From JAATFS01 sp037145635 (GTDB lineage Bacteria; Pseudomonadota; Gammaproteobacteria; Xanthomonadales; Xanthomonadaceae): 64,000 bases of DNA. A program made the position numbers and the translations under genes. Positions 44,349 through 53,313 of the stretch are shown here, piece after piece (position 1 is the first letter of the stretch; each line of letters opens with the position of its first letter). Under the pieces are notes generated by a model. The model made no database searches. It was not told the DNA's origin and saw only the letters and a program-made list of their open reading frames with translations. The DNA is taken from NCBI GenBank assembly GCA_037145635.1, contig JBBCXB010000001.1, forward strand, positions 248,001 through 312,000, read 5' to 3'.

Positions 44349-46787
44349 TCAGAACGTATAGCGCACGCGGCCGTACCAGTAGGCGCCGTTGCTGCCGATC
44401 GGCGACAGCACGTCGTACGGCAGGTTGCCGTAGTAGTAGATGTCCTGGTTCGACCGGTCGGGGTAGTGGTCGAGCACGTTCTGGCCGCCGATCGCCACGC
44501 TCCACTGCGGGGTGATGCGGTACTCGGCCTCCAGGTCCAGCTGCCACTCGGCGCCGTAGACCTGGCGCGGCACGAAGCCGTCGCCGAAGTCGAACACGCG
44601 GGTCGCGCTTCCGTAGCGGTTGACCCGGGTCTGCAGGGTCCAGCGCTCGTTGCTCCAGTTGGCGGCCAGCGAGGCGCGGGTGCGCGGGGTGGCGTCGGTG
44701 AGCGTGTTGCTCTCCTCCACGCCGAACAGCACGTAGTCCGGGTCCAGCGCCAGCAGCTCGGACGGGGTGGCGACCACGTTCTTCAGCTCGGTCTTGGCAT
44801 AGCTCCAGGTGCCGGTCAGCAGGAAGTTGCCGCCCAGCCACCACTGCCGCCAGTTGGCCACCAGCTCGGCGCCGCGGGTCCGGGTGTCGGCGGCGTTGAC
44901 GAAGAAGCTCGCGCTCTGCACGCCGGCCACGCCGAAGGTCTGCTGCACGTAGGCGGTCAGCGCGTCTCCGGTGATGTCCTCCGACAGCGCGATGCGGTCG
45001 TCGATGTCGATCTGGAACAGGTCCAGCGACAGGTCGAAGTGGTCGCCGGCGCGGCTGGTGAAGCCGAGGCTGTAGTTGCGCGATTTCTCCGGCTTCAGCG
45101 CGGTGGCGCCCAGCGCCTGCGCGATCGGGTTGTTGACCGACAGCAGGCGCCCCTGCACCAGCTGGCCGGAGGCGTCGTAGCCGGTGGAGGTGGCCTCGTA
45201 GCCGATCTGGCTCAGCGACGGCGCGCGGAAGTTGTTGGACACCGCCGCGCGCAGCGCGAACGCCGGCACGAACTCGTAGCGCGCGGCGAGCTTGCCGGTC
45301 CACTGGCTGCCGAAGTCCTGGTAGTGCTCGTAGCGCCCGGCCAGGTCGGTGGAGAGCTTGTCGCCGAACTGGCTGGACACGCTGGCGTAGGCGCTGGCGA
45401 CGTTGCGCGACAGGTCGGCCGCATCCTCCGGGGTCAGGCCGCCGCCGGCCTGCGAGCCGGTGGGACGGTCGGTGTACGGGCCGGCGGCATAGCTGGCCGG
45501 GTCGCCGGCGTGGGTGCGGTACTCCTCGCGCCGGAACTCGACCCCGGTGCCCAGGGTGTGGCGGCCGCCGGCGGTATCGAACACCCGGCTCAGGTCGAGG
45601 TTGGCCACGCCCTGGGCGAAGGCGTAGTCGCCGGTCTTGAAGCGGGTCGGGCTGCCGGGGCCGAGCGAGGCGTTGATCGAGTTGCGCAGGCGGTAGGTGA
45701 AGTCGTTGCGGCCGTAGTCCAGGCTGGCGTCGTAGGCCCACTCGCCCCATTGGCCGCGCGCGCCGGCCACGGTCTGGATGTCGCGGTTCTCGCCCTCGGA
45801 GATCGGGCGGTAGCCGTCGGGATACACCTGCGGCCAGTTGCTGCTGTCGTCGGGATAGCGGAAGTAGTTCGCACCCTCGGTGTCGCGCTGGTTGAAGGTG
45901 CCGAACGCGTAGAACTGGCCGGTCTGGCCGAACGGCAGCTCGGCGTTGAGCCAGGCGTTGAGGTCCTTGCTGGCGCCGTCGCCGAGCACGTAGTTGCGCC
46001 GGCCTTGCAGCGCCAGGTTGTTGTCGGTCTGTTCCCACGGCGGGATCAGGTCGTAGCCGGCGCGGTTGGTGCCCTCGCGGTTCTTCAGCTCCAGGCCGAC
46101 CTTGAGGAAGCCGCCGTCGTCGCCCAGGCGGGTGCCGACCTTGCCGCTGAGGTAGCCGGTCTGCCCGTCGGTGATCTCGCGGCCGATCGGCTTCAGGTCG
46201 GTGTGGTGGGCGCCGAAGCTGGCCTCGATCTCGCCGCGCTCCGGGTTGTCGTCCAGGATCACGTTGATCACGCCGGCGATCGCGTCCGAGCCGTACTGCG
46301 CGCCGGCGCCGTCGCGCAGGACCTCGATGCGCTTGATCGCGCTGATCGGGATCGCGTTGAAGTCCACGGGCGTGGTGCCCTTGCCGATCTTGCTGTCGGT
46401 ATTGACCAGCGCCGAGGTATGGCGGCGCTTGCCGTTGACCAGCACCAGTACCTGGTCCGGCGACAGGCCGCGCAGCTGCGCGGCGCGCACATGGTCGCCG
46501 CCGCCGGAGTTGGACTGGCGCGGGAAGTTGAACGACGGCAGCAGCGCCTGCAGCGCGCTGCCGAGCTCGCCGTTGACCACGCCGGCCTTGCGGATGTCCT
46601 CGGCGGTGAGCACGTCCACCGGCGAGGTGGACTCGAGCACGGTGCGGTCGCTGGCCCGGGTGCCGGTGACGATCACCGTGTCCAGGGTGGCGGCCTCGCC
46701 GCTCGCGGCGGCCTGCTGGGCGTGCGCCGGGGCGGACAGGGCCAGCGCGATGGCCAGGCCGAGGGTGGAGGGGAGGGGGCGGAACAT
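44349..46787 (-). CDS. TonB-dependent outer-membrane receptor
   Basis: An 812-residue receptor that imports a scarce substrate using TonB energy. The signal peptide is about residues 1-23 (LGLAIALALSAPAHAQ). The TonB-box region (ATLDTVIVTGTR) is followed by the plug domain, with VLTAEDIRKAG, QLRGLSPDQVLVLVNGKRRH and LRDGAGAQYGSDAIAGVIN. About 22 barrel strands follow, ending in YGRVRYTF with terminal Phe. AGGAGA lies seven bases before ATG at 46787. The substrate is unknown; there is no STN domain and no sigma/anti-sigma pair beside it. Two spaced palindromes lie in the divergent promoter region. Confidence 0.93.
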   Translation of the reverse strand: MFRPLPSTLGLAIALALSAPAHAQQAAASGEAATLDTVIVTGTRASDRTVLESTSPVDVLTAEDIRKAGVVNGELGSALQALLPSFNFPRQSNSGGGDHVRAAQLRGLSPDQVLVLVNGKRRHTSALVNTDSKIGKGTTPVDFNAIPISAIKRIEVLRDGAGAQYGSDAIAGVINVILDDNPERGEIEASFGAHHTDLKPIGREITDGQTGYLSGKVGTRLGDDGGFLKVGLELKNREGTNRAGYDLIPPWEQTDNNLALQGRRNYVLGDGASKDLNAWLNAELPFGQTGQFYAFGTFNQRDTEGANYFRYPDDSSNWPQVYPDGYRPISEGENRDIQTVAGARGQWGEWAYDASLDYGRNDFTYRLRNSINASLGPGSPTRFKTGDYAFAQGVANLDLSRVFDTAGGRHTLGTGVEFRREEYRTHAGDPASYAAGPYTDRPTGSQAGGGLTPEDAADLSRNVASAYASVSSQFGDKLSTDLAGRYEHYQDFGSQWTGKLAARYEFVPAFALRAAVSNNFRAPSLSQIGYEATSTGYDASGQLVQGRLLSVNNPIAQALGATALKPEKSRNYSLGFTSRAGDHFDLSLDLFQIDIDDRIALSEDITGDALTAYVQQTFGVAGVQSASFFVNAADTRTRGAELVANWRQWWLGGNFLLTGTWSYAKTELKNVVATPSELLALDPDYVLFGVEESNTLTDATPRTRASLAANWSNERWTLQTRVNRYGSATRVFDFGDGFVPRQVYGAEWQLDLEAEYRITPQWSVAIGGQNVLDHYPDRSNQDIYYYGNLPYDVLSPIGSNGAYWYGRVRYTF

Positions 46788-46884
46788 GGGGCTCTCCTGG
46801 GACGACGGGCAGGGAGCCGCCGCGGATGCGTCCAGCGCGCGGAACGGCTCGAAGGGAAGCGAAACGGATGAAAATTCCCACATT

Positions 46885-46915
46885 CATCCGGATGGAGAGA
46901 TATATTATCCGGATG
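46885..46915. promoter_or_regulatory. paired ATCCGGAT palindromes 21 bp apart
   Basis: ATCCGGAT occurs twice, in CATCCGGATG (46885-46894) and TATCCGGATG (46906-46915), with centres 21 bp or two helical turns apart. The AT-rich TATATTAT lies between them. They sit about 100 bp upstream of both the TonB receptor and the divergent lipoprotein gene. The layout suggests two dimers of one regulator bound on the same DNA face over a promoter. Confidence 0.5.
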
Positions 46916-47003
46916 TTAAGGCGGACGCGAGATCGGCGACGGTCCCGCGCCGGCATCACCCCATTACCCATGCTCATGAGGGCATGCGACGGAGACCCTG
47001 CCC

Positions 47004-47483
47004 ATGCCCATCCTGCGTACCTCGCTGCTTCCCGTCCTGCTGGCGCTGAGCGCCTGCGCCACCGCCGCGGCCCCGCCGCCGGCCCCGCCGCCGCCCACCG
47101 CCGCCCTCCAGGGCGACGCCGCGCGCCCGGGCGAGGCCCGCGGCTGGGTGCGCAGCGAGCTCTACTTCGGCGTCGGCCAGGAGACCGGCCCGGCGGACCG
47201 CGCGCAGACCGAGAAGATCACCGAGGCGCAGTGGCGTGCGTTCCTGGACAAGGAGGTCACCCCGCGCTTCCCGGACGGGTTGACGGTGCTCGACGCCTAC
47301 GGCCAGTGGCTGTTCCGCGGCGCCAAGGAGCCCAACCGCCTGTCGACCAAGGTCCTGGTGATCCTGCACGAGGACACCCCGCAGCGCCGCAACGACATCG
47401 AGGCGATCCGCCTGGCCTGGAAGCAGGCCACCGGCCACCAGTCGGTGCTGTGGTCGCGCCAGCCGGTGGAAGTGTCGTTCTGA
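47004..47483 (+). CDS. DUF3574 lipoprotein
   Basis: A 159-residue predicted lipoprotein with a lipobox LSAC (Cys18) after a short hydrophobic signal. A Pro/Ala-rich linker follows, then a DUF3574 domain (WVRSELYFGVGQETGPADRA, LTVLDAYGQWLFRG, VLVILHEDTPQRRNDIEAIR). The function of the family is unknown. ATG at 47004 has GGAGA upstream. It is divergent from the TonB receptor and may share control with it. A repeat element follows two bases after the stop. Confidence 0.82.
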   Translation: MPILRTSLLPVLLALSACATAAAPPPAPPPPTAALQGDAARPGEARGWVRSELYFGVGQETGPADRAQTEKITEAQWRAFLDKEVTPRFPDGLTVLDAYGQWLFRGAKEPNRLSTKVLVILHEDTPQRRNDIEAIRLAWKQATGHQSVLWSRQPVEVSF

Positions 47484-47485
47484 GC

Positions 47486-47573
47486 GGGGAATCGGGAATG
47501 GGGAATCGGGAAGCAGGTGCAACGGCGCGCTCGGCGCGCTTTTCCATTCCCCATTCCCCTCTCCCCATTCCCG
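47486..47573. repeat. heptamer-type inverted-repeat element, copy 4
   Basis: The left arm (47486-47515) consists of GGGAATC/GGGAATG heptamers. The right arm (47544-47573) is the inverse ATTCCCC units. Between them is a hairpin GCGCGC-tcg-GCGCGC followed by TTTT (47525-47543), so this copy may also work as a terminator for the DUF3574 gene. Confidence 0.8.
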
Positions 47574-47641
47574 TCCCTGAGACATCCGGCTCACGGACCG
47601 CGGCCTAGCATCGGGGGCTCCATTCTCCCCCGGGAAGTCCC

Positions 47642-49363
47642 ATGGCCAGCAAGAACGTCGCCCAGATCGTCGTCGATACCCTGGAAGCGGCCGGTGTCCG
47701 GCATTGCTACGGCATCGTCGGCGACACGCTCAACCACGTCACCGACGCCATCCACGACAGCGGCATCGAGTGGGTGCACGTGCGCCACGAGGAGGTCGCC
47801 GCGTTCGCGGCCGGGGCCGAGTCGCTGATCGGCGGCACCCTGACCGCGTGCGCCGGCTCGTGCGGGCCGGGCGGCCTGCACTTCATCAACGGCGTGTTCG
47901 AGGCCAACCGCAACCGCGCGCCGATGGTGCTGATCGCCAGCCAGGTGGTGACCGCCGAGCTCGGCATGGAATTCCCGCAGGAGGTCGACTTCAAGGCGGT
48001 CTACGCCAGCTGCAGCGTGTTCTGCCAGCAGGTGTTCAGTGCCGAGCAGGCGCGGCGCGTGGTCACCCTGGCCTGCCAGGCGGCGATCAGCCGGCGCGGC
48101 GTGGCGGTGGTGATCCTGCCGGCCGACATCAGCCGTGCCGAGGTCAAGCACGATGCGCCGTTCTCGGTGCACTACGCCGAGCCGGTGCTGCGGCCGTCGG
48201 ACGCCGAGCTGCAGCGCATCGCCGCGCTGATCGGGGAGGGCGGCAAGATCGGCATCTACGCCGGCGCCGGCTGCGAGGGCGCGCACGACCTGCTGGTGGA
48301 ACTGGGCGCGCGCCTGCAGGCGCCGATCGCCCACACCTCGCGCGCCAAGGACTTCGTCGAGTACGACAACCCGTACAACATGGGCATGACCGGCATCTTC
48401 GGCATCGAGTCCGGCTACCACACGCTGATGGCCTGCGACACGCTGCTGCTGCTCGGCGCCGACTTCGCCTGGGGCCAGTACTACCCCGACAAGGCCACGC
48501 TGATCCAGATCGACCGCGACGGCAGCCACCTCGGCCGCCGCCACCCGGTGCAGCTGGGCGTGGTCGGCGACATCGCGCCCACGCTGGAAGCGTTGCTGCC
48601 GCTGCTGCCGCAGCGCGAGGACACGAGCTTCCTGGACGAATGCATCCAGCACCGCGACAAGGCCCTGGCCAGGCGCGACAAGGAAGAGCAACCGGGGAAG
48701 GGCGAGCTGATCCACCCGCAGCACCTCACGTCGCTGCTGGACCTGTACGCCGACGACGATGCGCTGTTCACCGCCGATGGCGGCTCGCCGATGGTCTGGG
48801 TGCTGCGCCACATCCGCGTCAACGGGCGCCGGCGCACGCTCACCAGCCTGCTGCACGGCACGATGGCCAACGCGATGCCGCAGGCGCTGGGGTTGAAGAA
48901 GGCGTTCCCGCAGCGGCAGGTGATCTCGCTGTCCGGCGACGGCGGCCTGGCGATGCTGCTGGGCGACCTGCTGACCGCGGTGCAGGAGAACCTGCCGATC
49001 AAGGTGGTGGTCTACAACAACGCCTCGCTCAACTTCGTCGAGCTGGAGCAGAAGGTCGAGGGCCTGCTGGACAACTACACCGCGCTGAAGAACCCCGACT
49101 TCGGCCGCCTGGCCGAGGTGATCGGCTTCTACGGGCGCACGGTCACGCGTTCGGAGGAGCTGGAACAGGCGGTGCAGGACTTCCTGGCGCACCCGGGACC
49201 GGCGCTGCTGGACGTGCACACCAGCCCGACCGAACTGGTGATGCCGCCGGAGATCGAGGCCGGCCAGGTCGCCGGCACCGCGCTGTACGCGGCCAAGGCG
49301 GTGCTGAGCGGGCGCATCGGCGACGTCAAGGACCTGTTGGCGAACAACTTCCTCAAGAAGTAG
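47642..49363 (+). CDS. poxB: pyruvate:quinone oxidoreductase-like ThDP enzyme PoxB
   Basis: A 573-residue thiamine-diphosphate and FAD enzyme, equal in length to E. coli PoxB, which oxidatively decarboxylates pyruvate to acetate and reduces quinone at the membrane. The activating Glu is in WVHVRHEEVAAFAAGAE. The FAD-binding middle has GIYAGAGCEGAHDLL, and the ThDP motif runs from SLSGDGGLAMLLGDLL to VYNNASLNFVELEQ. The C-terminal tail (LANNFLKK) could mediate lipid binding. Acetolactate synthase-like alternatives are possible but less fitting. It is followed closely by a permease. Confidence 0.9.
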   Translation: MASKNVAQIVVDTLEAAGVRHCYGIVGDTLNHVTDAIHDSGIEWVHVRHEEVAAFAAGAESLIGGTLTACAGSCGPGGLHFINGVFEANRNRAPMVLIASQVVTAELGMEFPQEVDFKAVYASCSVFCQQVFSAEQARRVVTLACQAAISRRGVAVVILPADISRAEVKHDAPFSVHYAEPVLRPSDAELQRIAALIGEGGKIGIYAGAGCEGAHDLLVELGARLQAPIAHTSRAKDFVEYDNPYNMGMTGIFGIESGYHTLMACDTLLLLGADFAWGQYYPDKATLIQIDRDGSHLGRRHPVQLGVVGDIAPTLEALLPLLPQREDTSFLDECIQHRDKALARRDKEEQPGKGELIHPQHLTSLLDLYADDDALFTADGGSPMVWVLRHIRVNGRRRTLTSLLHGTMANAMPQALGLKKAFPQRQVISLSGDGGLAMLLGDLLTAVQENLPIKVVVYNNASLNFVELEQKVEGLLDNYTALKNPDFGRLAEVIGFYGRTVTRSEELEQAVQDFLAHPGPALLDVHTSPTELVMPPEIEAGQVAGTALYAAKAVLSGRIGDVKDLLANNFLKK

Positions 49364-49408
49364 GCGCTTCCAGTACCATCGGCCGACCCCCCGTCCATTC
49401 CGGCCCGC

Positions 49409-50998
49409 ATGCCCACCTCGTCCTCCCTGCCGGCGCGCCCGCGCTGGTTCGTCGCCGGCGACCTCAACGGCTTCTTCGGCCTGGTCGTCGACAACCTGTC
49501 GATCCTCGGCTTCATCGCGATGGCCCTGATCGGGATGTTCCAGTTCCCCGCCGAGGTGGTGTTCGGCCGGATGTTCCCGGGCACCGCGTTCGGCGTGCTG
49601 GTCGGCAACCTGCTGTACACGCTGATGGCGCGCCGGCTGGCCGCGCGCAGCGGGCGCGACGACGTCACCGCGATGCCGCTGGGCCTCGACGCGCCCACCA
49701 GCATCGGCATGGCGCTGCTGGTGCTGGGCCCGGCGTTCGTCGCGTTCAAGGCCGGCGGGCTGGACCCGCAGGCCGCGGCGCTGGCCACCTGGAAGCTGGG
49801 CATGGCCGCGCTGGTGGTGATGGGCGTGCTCAAGCTGGTGCTGTCGTTCTTCGGCGAAGCGGTGACGCGCGCGCTGCCGCGGGCCGCGCTGCTGGGCTCC
49901 ATCGCCGGCATCGCGCTGGTGCTGATGGGCCTGCTGCCGCTGCTGGAGACGCTGCGCTCGCCGGTGGCCGGGATGGTCACGCTGGGCCTGCTGCTGTACG
50001 TGCTGATCGCCAAGGGCCGGCTGCCGGTGAAGCTGCCGGGCGTGCTGGTGGCGTTCGTGGTCGGCACGCTGCTGTACTACGGCCTGGGCCTGGCCGGGCT
50101 CGGCGCGCCCGGGTTCGCCCTGCCGGCGTGGACGCCGCCGCAGGTGGTGCTGCCGTGGCCCAGCCTCGGCTTCGTCGAGGGGCTGCCGGCCACCGTGCCC
50201 TACCTGCCGCTGCTGCTGCCGTTCGGTCTGTTGATGGTGGTGGGCGGGATCAACGTCAGCGAGAGCGCGCGCGCGGCCGGCGACGACTACCGCACCCGCG
50301 ACATCCTGCTGGTGGAGGCCCTGGCCACGCTGGTGGCGGGCGTCTGCGGCGGCGTCGCGCAGACCACGCCGTACATCGGCCAGCCGGCCTACAAGCACAT
50401 GGGCGCGCGCAGCGGCTACACGCTGCTGACCGGCCTGTTCGTCGGCATCGGCGGCATGCTCGGGGTGATCTCCGGGCTGGTGCAGTGGCTGCCGCTGGCG
50501 GTGCTGGCGCCGATCATCGTGTATGTCGCGATCGACATCACCACCCAGGCGTTCCAGGCCACTCCCAGGCAGCATGCCGGGGCGATGGTGCTGGGCTTCC
50601 TGCCCTCGGTGGCCTATCTGCTGGCGATCAAGGCGCCCGGCTGGATCGCGCCGGAGCGGCTGGCCGCACTGACCACCACGCTGGACGGCCACGGCCTGCC
50701 GGAACTGGCGGTGATCTTCGCGCTCGGCAACGGCTTCATCATCACCGCGATGCTGTGGATCGCCACGGTGGCGGCGATGATCGACGGCCGCCTGCGGCGC
50801 GCCTGCGGCTTCCTGCTGGTGGCCGCGGCGCTCACGCTGTTCGGCCTGATCCACTCGGTGGATCCGCGCGGCGGCATCTACCTGCCGTGGTCGCTGCAGG
50901 GACTGGCGCGCATCATCAGCTGGCAGTTCGCCGGTGCCTATGTCGCGCTGGCCGCGGTGCTCGGGCTGTTGTCGCTGCAGCGGCCGCGCACGGCATGA
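49409..50998 (+). CDS. NCS2-type permease
   Basis: A 529-residue inner-membrane protein with about 12-14 hydrophobic helices, resembling the nucleobase-cation symporter-2 family. It has GLVVDNLSILGFIAMALIGM at the start, GLDAPTSIGMALLVLGP, and GGVAQTTPYIGQPAYKHMGA, which corresponds to the conserved half-helix region. The family imports purines, pyrimidines or related anions; the substrate here is not clear. Start ATG at 49409 is 45 bp after poxB, so the two may be cotranscribed, which would be an unusual pairing. Confidence 0.83.
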   Translation: MPTSSSLPARPRWFVAGDLNGFFGLVVDNLSILGFIAMALIGMFQFPAEVVFGRMFPGTAFGVLVGNLLYTLMARRLAARSGRDDVTAMPLGLDAPTSIGMALLVLGPAFVAFKAGGLDPQAAALATWKLGMAALVVMGVLKLVLSFFGEAVTRALPRAALLGSIAGIALVLMGLLPLLETLRSPVAGMVTLGLLLYVLIAKGRLPVKLPGVLVAFVVGTLLYYGLGLAGLGAPGFALPAWTPPQVVLPWPSLGFVEGLPATVPYLPLLLPFGLLMVVGGINVSESARAAGDDYRTRDILLVEALATLVAGVCGGVAQTTPYIGQPAYKHMGARSGYTLLTGLFVGIGGMLGVISGLVQWLPLAVLAPIIVYVAIDITTQAFQATPRQHAGAMVLGFLPSVAYLLAIKAPGWIAPERLAALTTTLDGHGLPELAVIFALGNGFIITAMLWIATVAAMIDGRLRRACGFLLVAAALTLFGLIHSVDPRGGIYLPWSLQGLARIISWQFAGAYVALAAVLGLLSLQRPRTA

Positions 50999-51093
50999 GT
51001 GCGGCCGGGGCCGGGGACGGTCGCCGGCCGCCGCGGAACCTCGTGGGCACACCGCGGTCCTAGGAGGGTATTTCTCCGCAGAAGCAAGACCGC

Positions 51094-51906
51094 ATGCAGT
51101 CCAGACAATCGCGTTGGCCGTGGGTCCTGGTGGCCGTGGCGGTGGTGGCGGCCGGAGGATGGCTGTTCCGCCGGGACGTGCCCGTGGCCGGCGGCCGCCC
51201 CGCCCCGCCGGCCGCGAACGCCGCAACGGCCGCGGCGGCTCCGGCCATCGGGGCGCCGCCCGCCGCGGCGGCGATCCGGCACCCGGTCGACCCCGCGCTG
51301 GCCGCGGATGCGGCGCTGCCCGCACTGGCCGACAGCGACGCCGCCGCCTGGGATGCGCTGACCGCGGTGTTCGGCGACGCGCCGCCGCTCGGCGCGATGC
51401 TGCGCGACCATCTGATCGCGCGCATCGTGGTGCTGGTCGACAACCTGACCCAGCCCAGCCTCGCCCCGCGGGTGCTGGCGTTCCGGCCGCTGCCGGACAC
51501 GCTGCAGGTGGCCGACGACGGCCACGGCGGCACCACCCTGGCGGCCGCCAACGCGCAACGCTACGCGCCCTACGTGCAGGCCTTCACCCGCGCCGACGCG
51601 GCTGCCTGGGTGGCGGCCTACCAGCGGCTCTATCCGTTGTTCCAGCAGGCCTACGTGGAGCTGGGTTACCCGAAGGGCTACTTCAACGACCGCTTGGTCG
51701 CGGTGATCGACCATCTGCTGCAGGCACCGGAGCCGGCCGCGCCGCCGGCCGTGGTCGCGGACGGCCGCGGCCGCTACCGCTTCGCCGATCCGTCGCTGCA
51801 GTCGCTGTCGGTCGGGCAGAAGGCCCTGGTCCGGCTCGGGCCGGAGCAGGAAACCGCGGTCAAGGCGCAGCTGCGTGCGCTGCGCGCGGCGCTGACCGGC
51901 GGCTGA
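51094..51906 (+). CDS. DUF3014 membrane-anchored protein
   Basis: A 270-residue protein with one N-terminal transmembrane segment (WPWVLVAVAVVAAGGWLF), an Ala/Pro-rich periplasmic linker (about 25-75), and a DUF3014 domain. The domain has MLRDHLIARIVVLVDNLTQ, PRVLAFRPLPD, YAPYVQAFTRADAAAWVAAY and LGYPKGYFNDRLVAVIDHLL. Function is unknown. A good AGGAGG sequence lies about 25 bases ahead of ATG at 51094, which is too far to be certain it serves this start. It follows the permease in the same direction. Confidence 0.82.
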   Translation: MQSRQSRWPWVLVAVAVVAAGGWLFRRDVPVAGGRPAPPAANAATAAAAPAIGAPPAAAAIRHPVDPALAADAALPALADSDAAAWDALTAVFGDAPPLGAMLRDHLIARIVVLVDNLTQPSLAPRVLAFRPLPDTLQVADDGHGGTTLAAANAQRYAPYVQAFTRADAAAWVAAYQRLYPLFQQAYVELGYPKGYFNDRLVAVIDHLLQAPEPAAPPAVVADGRGRYRFADPSLQSLSVGQKALVRLGPEQETAVKAQLRALRAALTGG

Positions 51907-51948
51907 GGCGGGGCACCGGCGCCGCCGAGCGCGGGGGGCGCGGCCACG

Positions 51949-52656
51949 TCAGTCCGCGTCCAGTTCCGGGTAGTGGCGGAAGATCCCGTTGCGGTTGAAC
52001 GCGAGGCGGCGATCGGAGGCCAGGTAGGCGGCGATCCGCGGCCGCTGCGCCACCCGCTGCTGCAGTGCGCGCAGCAGCGGCAGCTCGCGTTCCAGCGTGC
52101 GCATGCGCCGCGGGAACATGTAGTCCAGGCCGCTGAGCAGCTGGAACAGCGTCAGGTCCACATAGGAATGCTCGCGCAGCACGTGGCGCCCGCCGCCCTG
52201 CGCCAGCACGCCCTCGAAGTAGCCCAGGAACTTCGGCAGCCGCTGCTGGCGCAGGTCCTCGGCGCGGCGCTTGGCCTCGGCCTGCTGGTCCTCGTAGTAC
52301 AGCGCGCTGGCGATCGGGTGGTGGGTGTCGTGGATTTCGGCGATCAGGTCGGCGAGGGTCATCTGCAGCTGCAGGGCCTGCAGCCGCCGCGATTCGGCCG
52401 CGGGCACCAGCTGCAGCGGCGGGCCGAGGTAATGCAGGATGGCCGCCACCTGGGCGATCACCTGCCGGCCGGCCTTCAGGAACGGCGGGGCGAAGGGGCG
52501 CGCACCCTCGTGCCCGCCGGCGAGAAAGGCGTCCATGGCCGCGTCGCCTTCGACCCGGGCCACGTCGGTGTAGGCGGCCCCGGCATCCTCGAGCGCCAGG
52601 CGCACGAACTCGCCGCGGCCCTGGATGCCGGTCCAGTAGTACAGCTGGTAGTGCAT
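51949..52656 (-). CDS. glutathione S-transferase family protein
   Basis: A 235-residue protein with a thioredoxin-like N-terminal domain (YQLYYWTGIQGRGEFVRLAL, VIAQVAAILHYLG). The all-helical C-terminal domain follows (LTLFQLLSGLDYMFPRRM). The Tyr and the GRGEFVRL segment are as in sigma/alpha-type GSTs. It would conjugate or bind glutathione. ATG at 52656 has AGGAG upstream. The gene stands alone, convergent with the DUF3014 gene. Confidence 0.85.
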   Translation of the reverse strand: MHYQLYYWTGIQGRGEFVRLALEDAGAAYTDVARVEGDAAMDAFLAGGHEGARPFAPPFLKAGRQVIAQVAAILHYLGPPLQLVPAAESRRLQALQLQMTLADLIAEIHDTHHPIASALYYEDQQAEAKRRAEDLRQQRLPKFLGYFEGVLAQGGGRHVLREHSYVDLTLFQLLSGLDYMFPRRMRTLERELPLLRALQQRVAQRPRIAAYLASDRRLAFNRNGIFRHYPELDAD

Positions 52657-52740
52657 GGCACGCTCCTGCGGGAAGACCGCCGCGAGGCTAGGCGGCCTGC
52701 CGATACCGCGGCGTGATACGCGCGTGGCCGCGTCGTGATC

Positions 52741-53013
52741 TCAGCCCGCGGCGTCCGGCTGCGCTAGCAGCCACGCCAGCTTGCGCGCGCGCGGCAACTG
52801 CTTGATCGCCCACTCGGCGCGCGACGCCGCCGCGCGGTCGGGATACGGGCGGCTGGCGAGCACCTGCACGGGCGGGTGGGCGCGCGTGTAGCGTGCGCCG
52901 GTGCCGCGCAGGTGGGCCTGGAAGCGCGCGTCCAGGTCGTTGGTGATGCCGGCGTAATAGCTCCCGTTGCGGCAGAGCAGCAGGTAGAGGTGCCAGGACG
53001 TGGCCGGTCGCAT
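52741..53013 (-). CDS. GIY-YIG domain protein (UPF0213/YhbQ-like)
   Basis: A 90-residue single-domain GIY-YIG nuclease-fold protein. The motif is WHLYLLLCRNGSYYAGITND followed by RFQAHLRGTGARYTR, and the conserved Glu is in SRAEWAIKQLPRARK. Homologues such as E. coli YhbQ act weakly on DNA, and the role is unclear. ATG at 53013 is chosen because the domain begins about eight residues later; the upstream open frame is low-complexity. Confidence 0.88.
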   Translation of the reverse strand: MRPATSWHLYLLLCRNGSYYAGITNDLDARFQAHLRGTGARYTRAHPPVQVLASRPYPDRAAASRAEWAIKQLPRARKLAWLLAQPDAAG

Positions 53014-53313
53014 GCCGCCATTATCGGCGCGCCCGTGCCGGCGCTCAACGGCGCGCGTCGCGCAAGCCCGCGCAGGCGCGGCCGGGCGACCACTCAGGGC
53101 GTGCGCCGGTGGTGAAGCATCCTGCCCATCGGCCCCCGCAGGCAGAGGATCATGCCGCTCCCGATCGCCAGCCCATGGCCGCGGGCAGCGCGGGGCCGAT
53201 GTTGCACCGAGGACCAGGGGGCCAGTTACGGCAGGAGGCACGGGATCCTCCAGGTGCGGGGGCGGCGGGGCGGAGCGGCCGGCCCTGGCGGCGTCGCGGA
53301 GGGGGCGAGGCCC
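53014..53313. other. GC-rich intergenic region, nothing recognised
   Basis: Three hundred bases between the GIY-YIG start and the peroxidase stop. Frames are open in several phases but no protein-like sequence or strong terminator is seen. Confidence 0.45.

Noticed and set aside
47591..51325. A 1244-codon open frame on the minus strand
   Set aside because: It lies opposite poxB, the permease and the DUF3014 gene, all of which have clear family motifs. The frame is low-complexity Gln/Arg/His-rich sequence.
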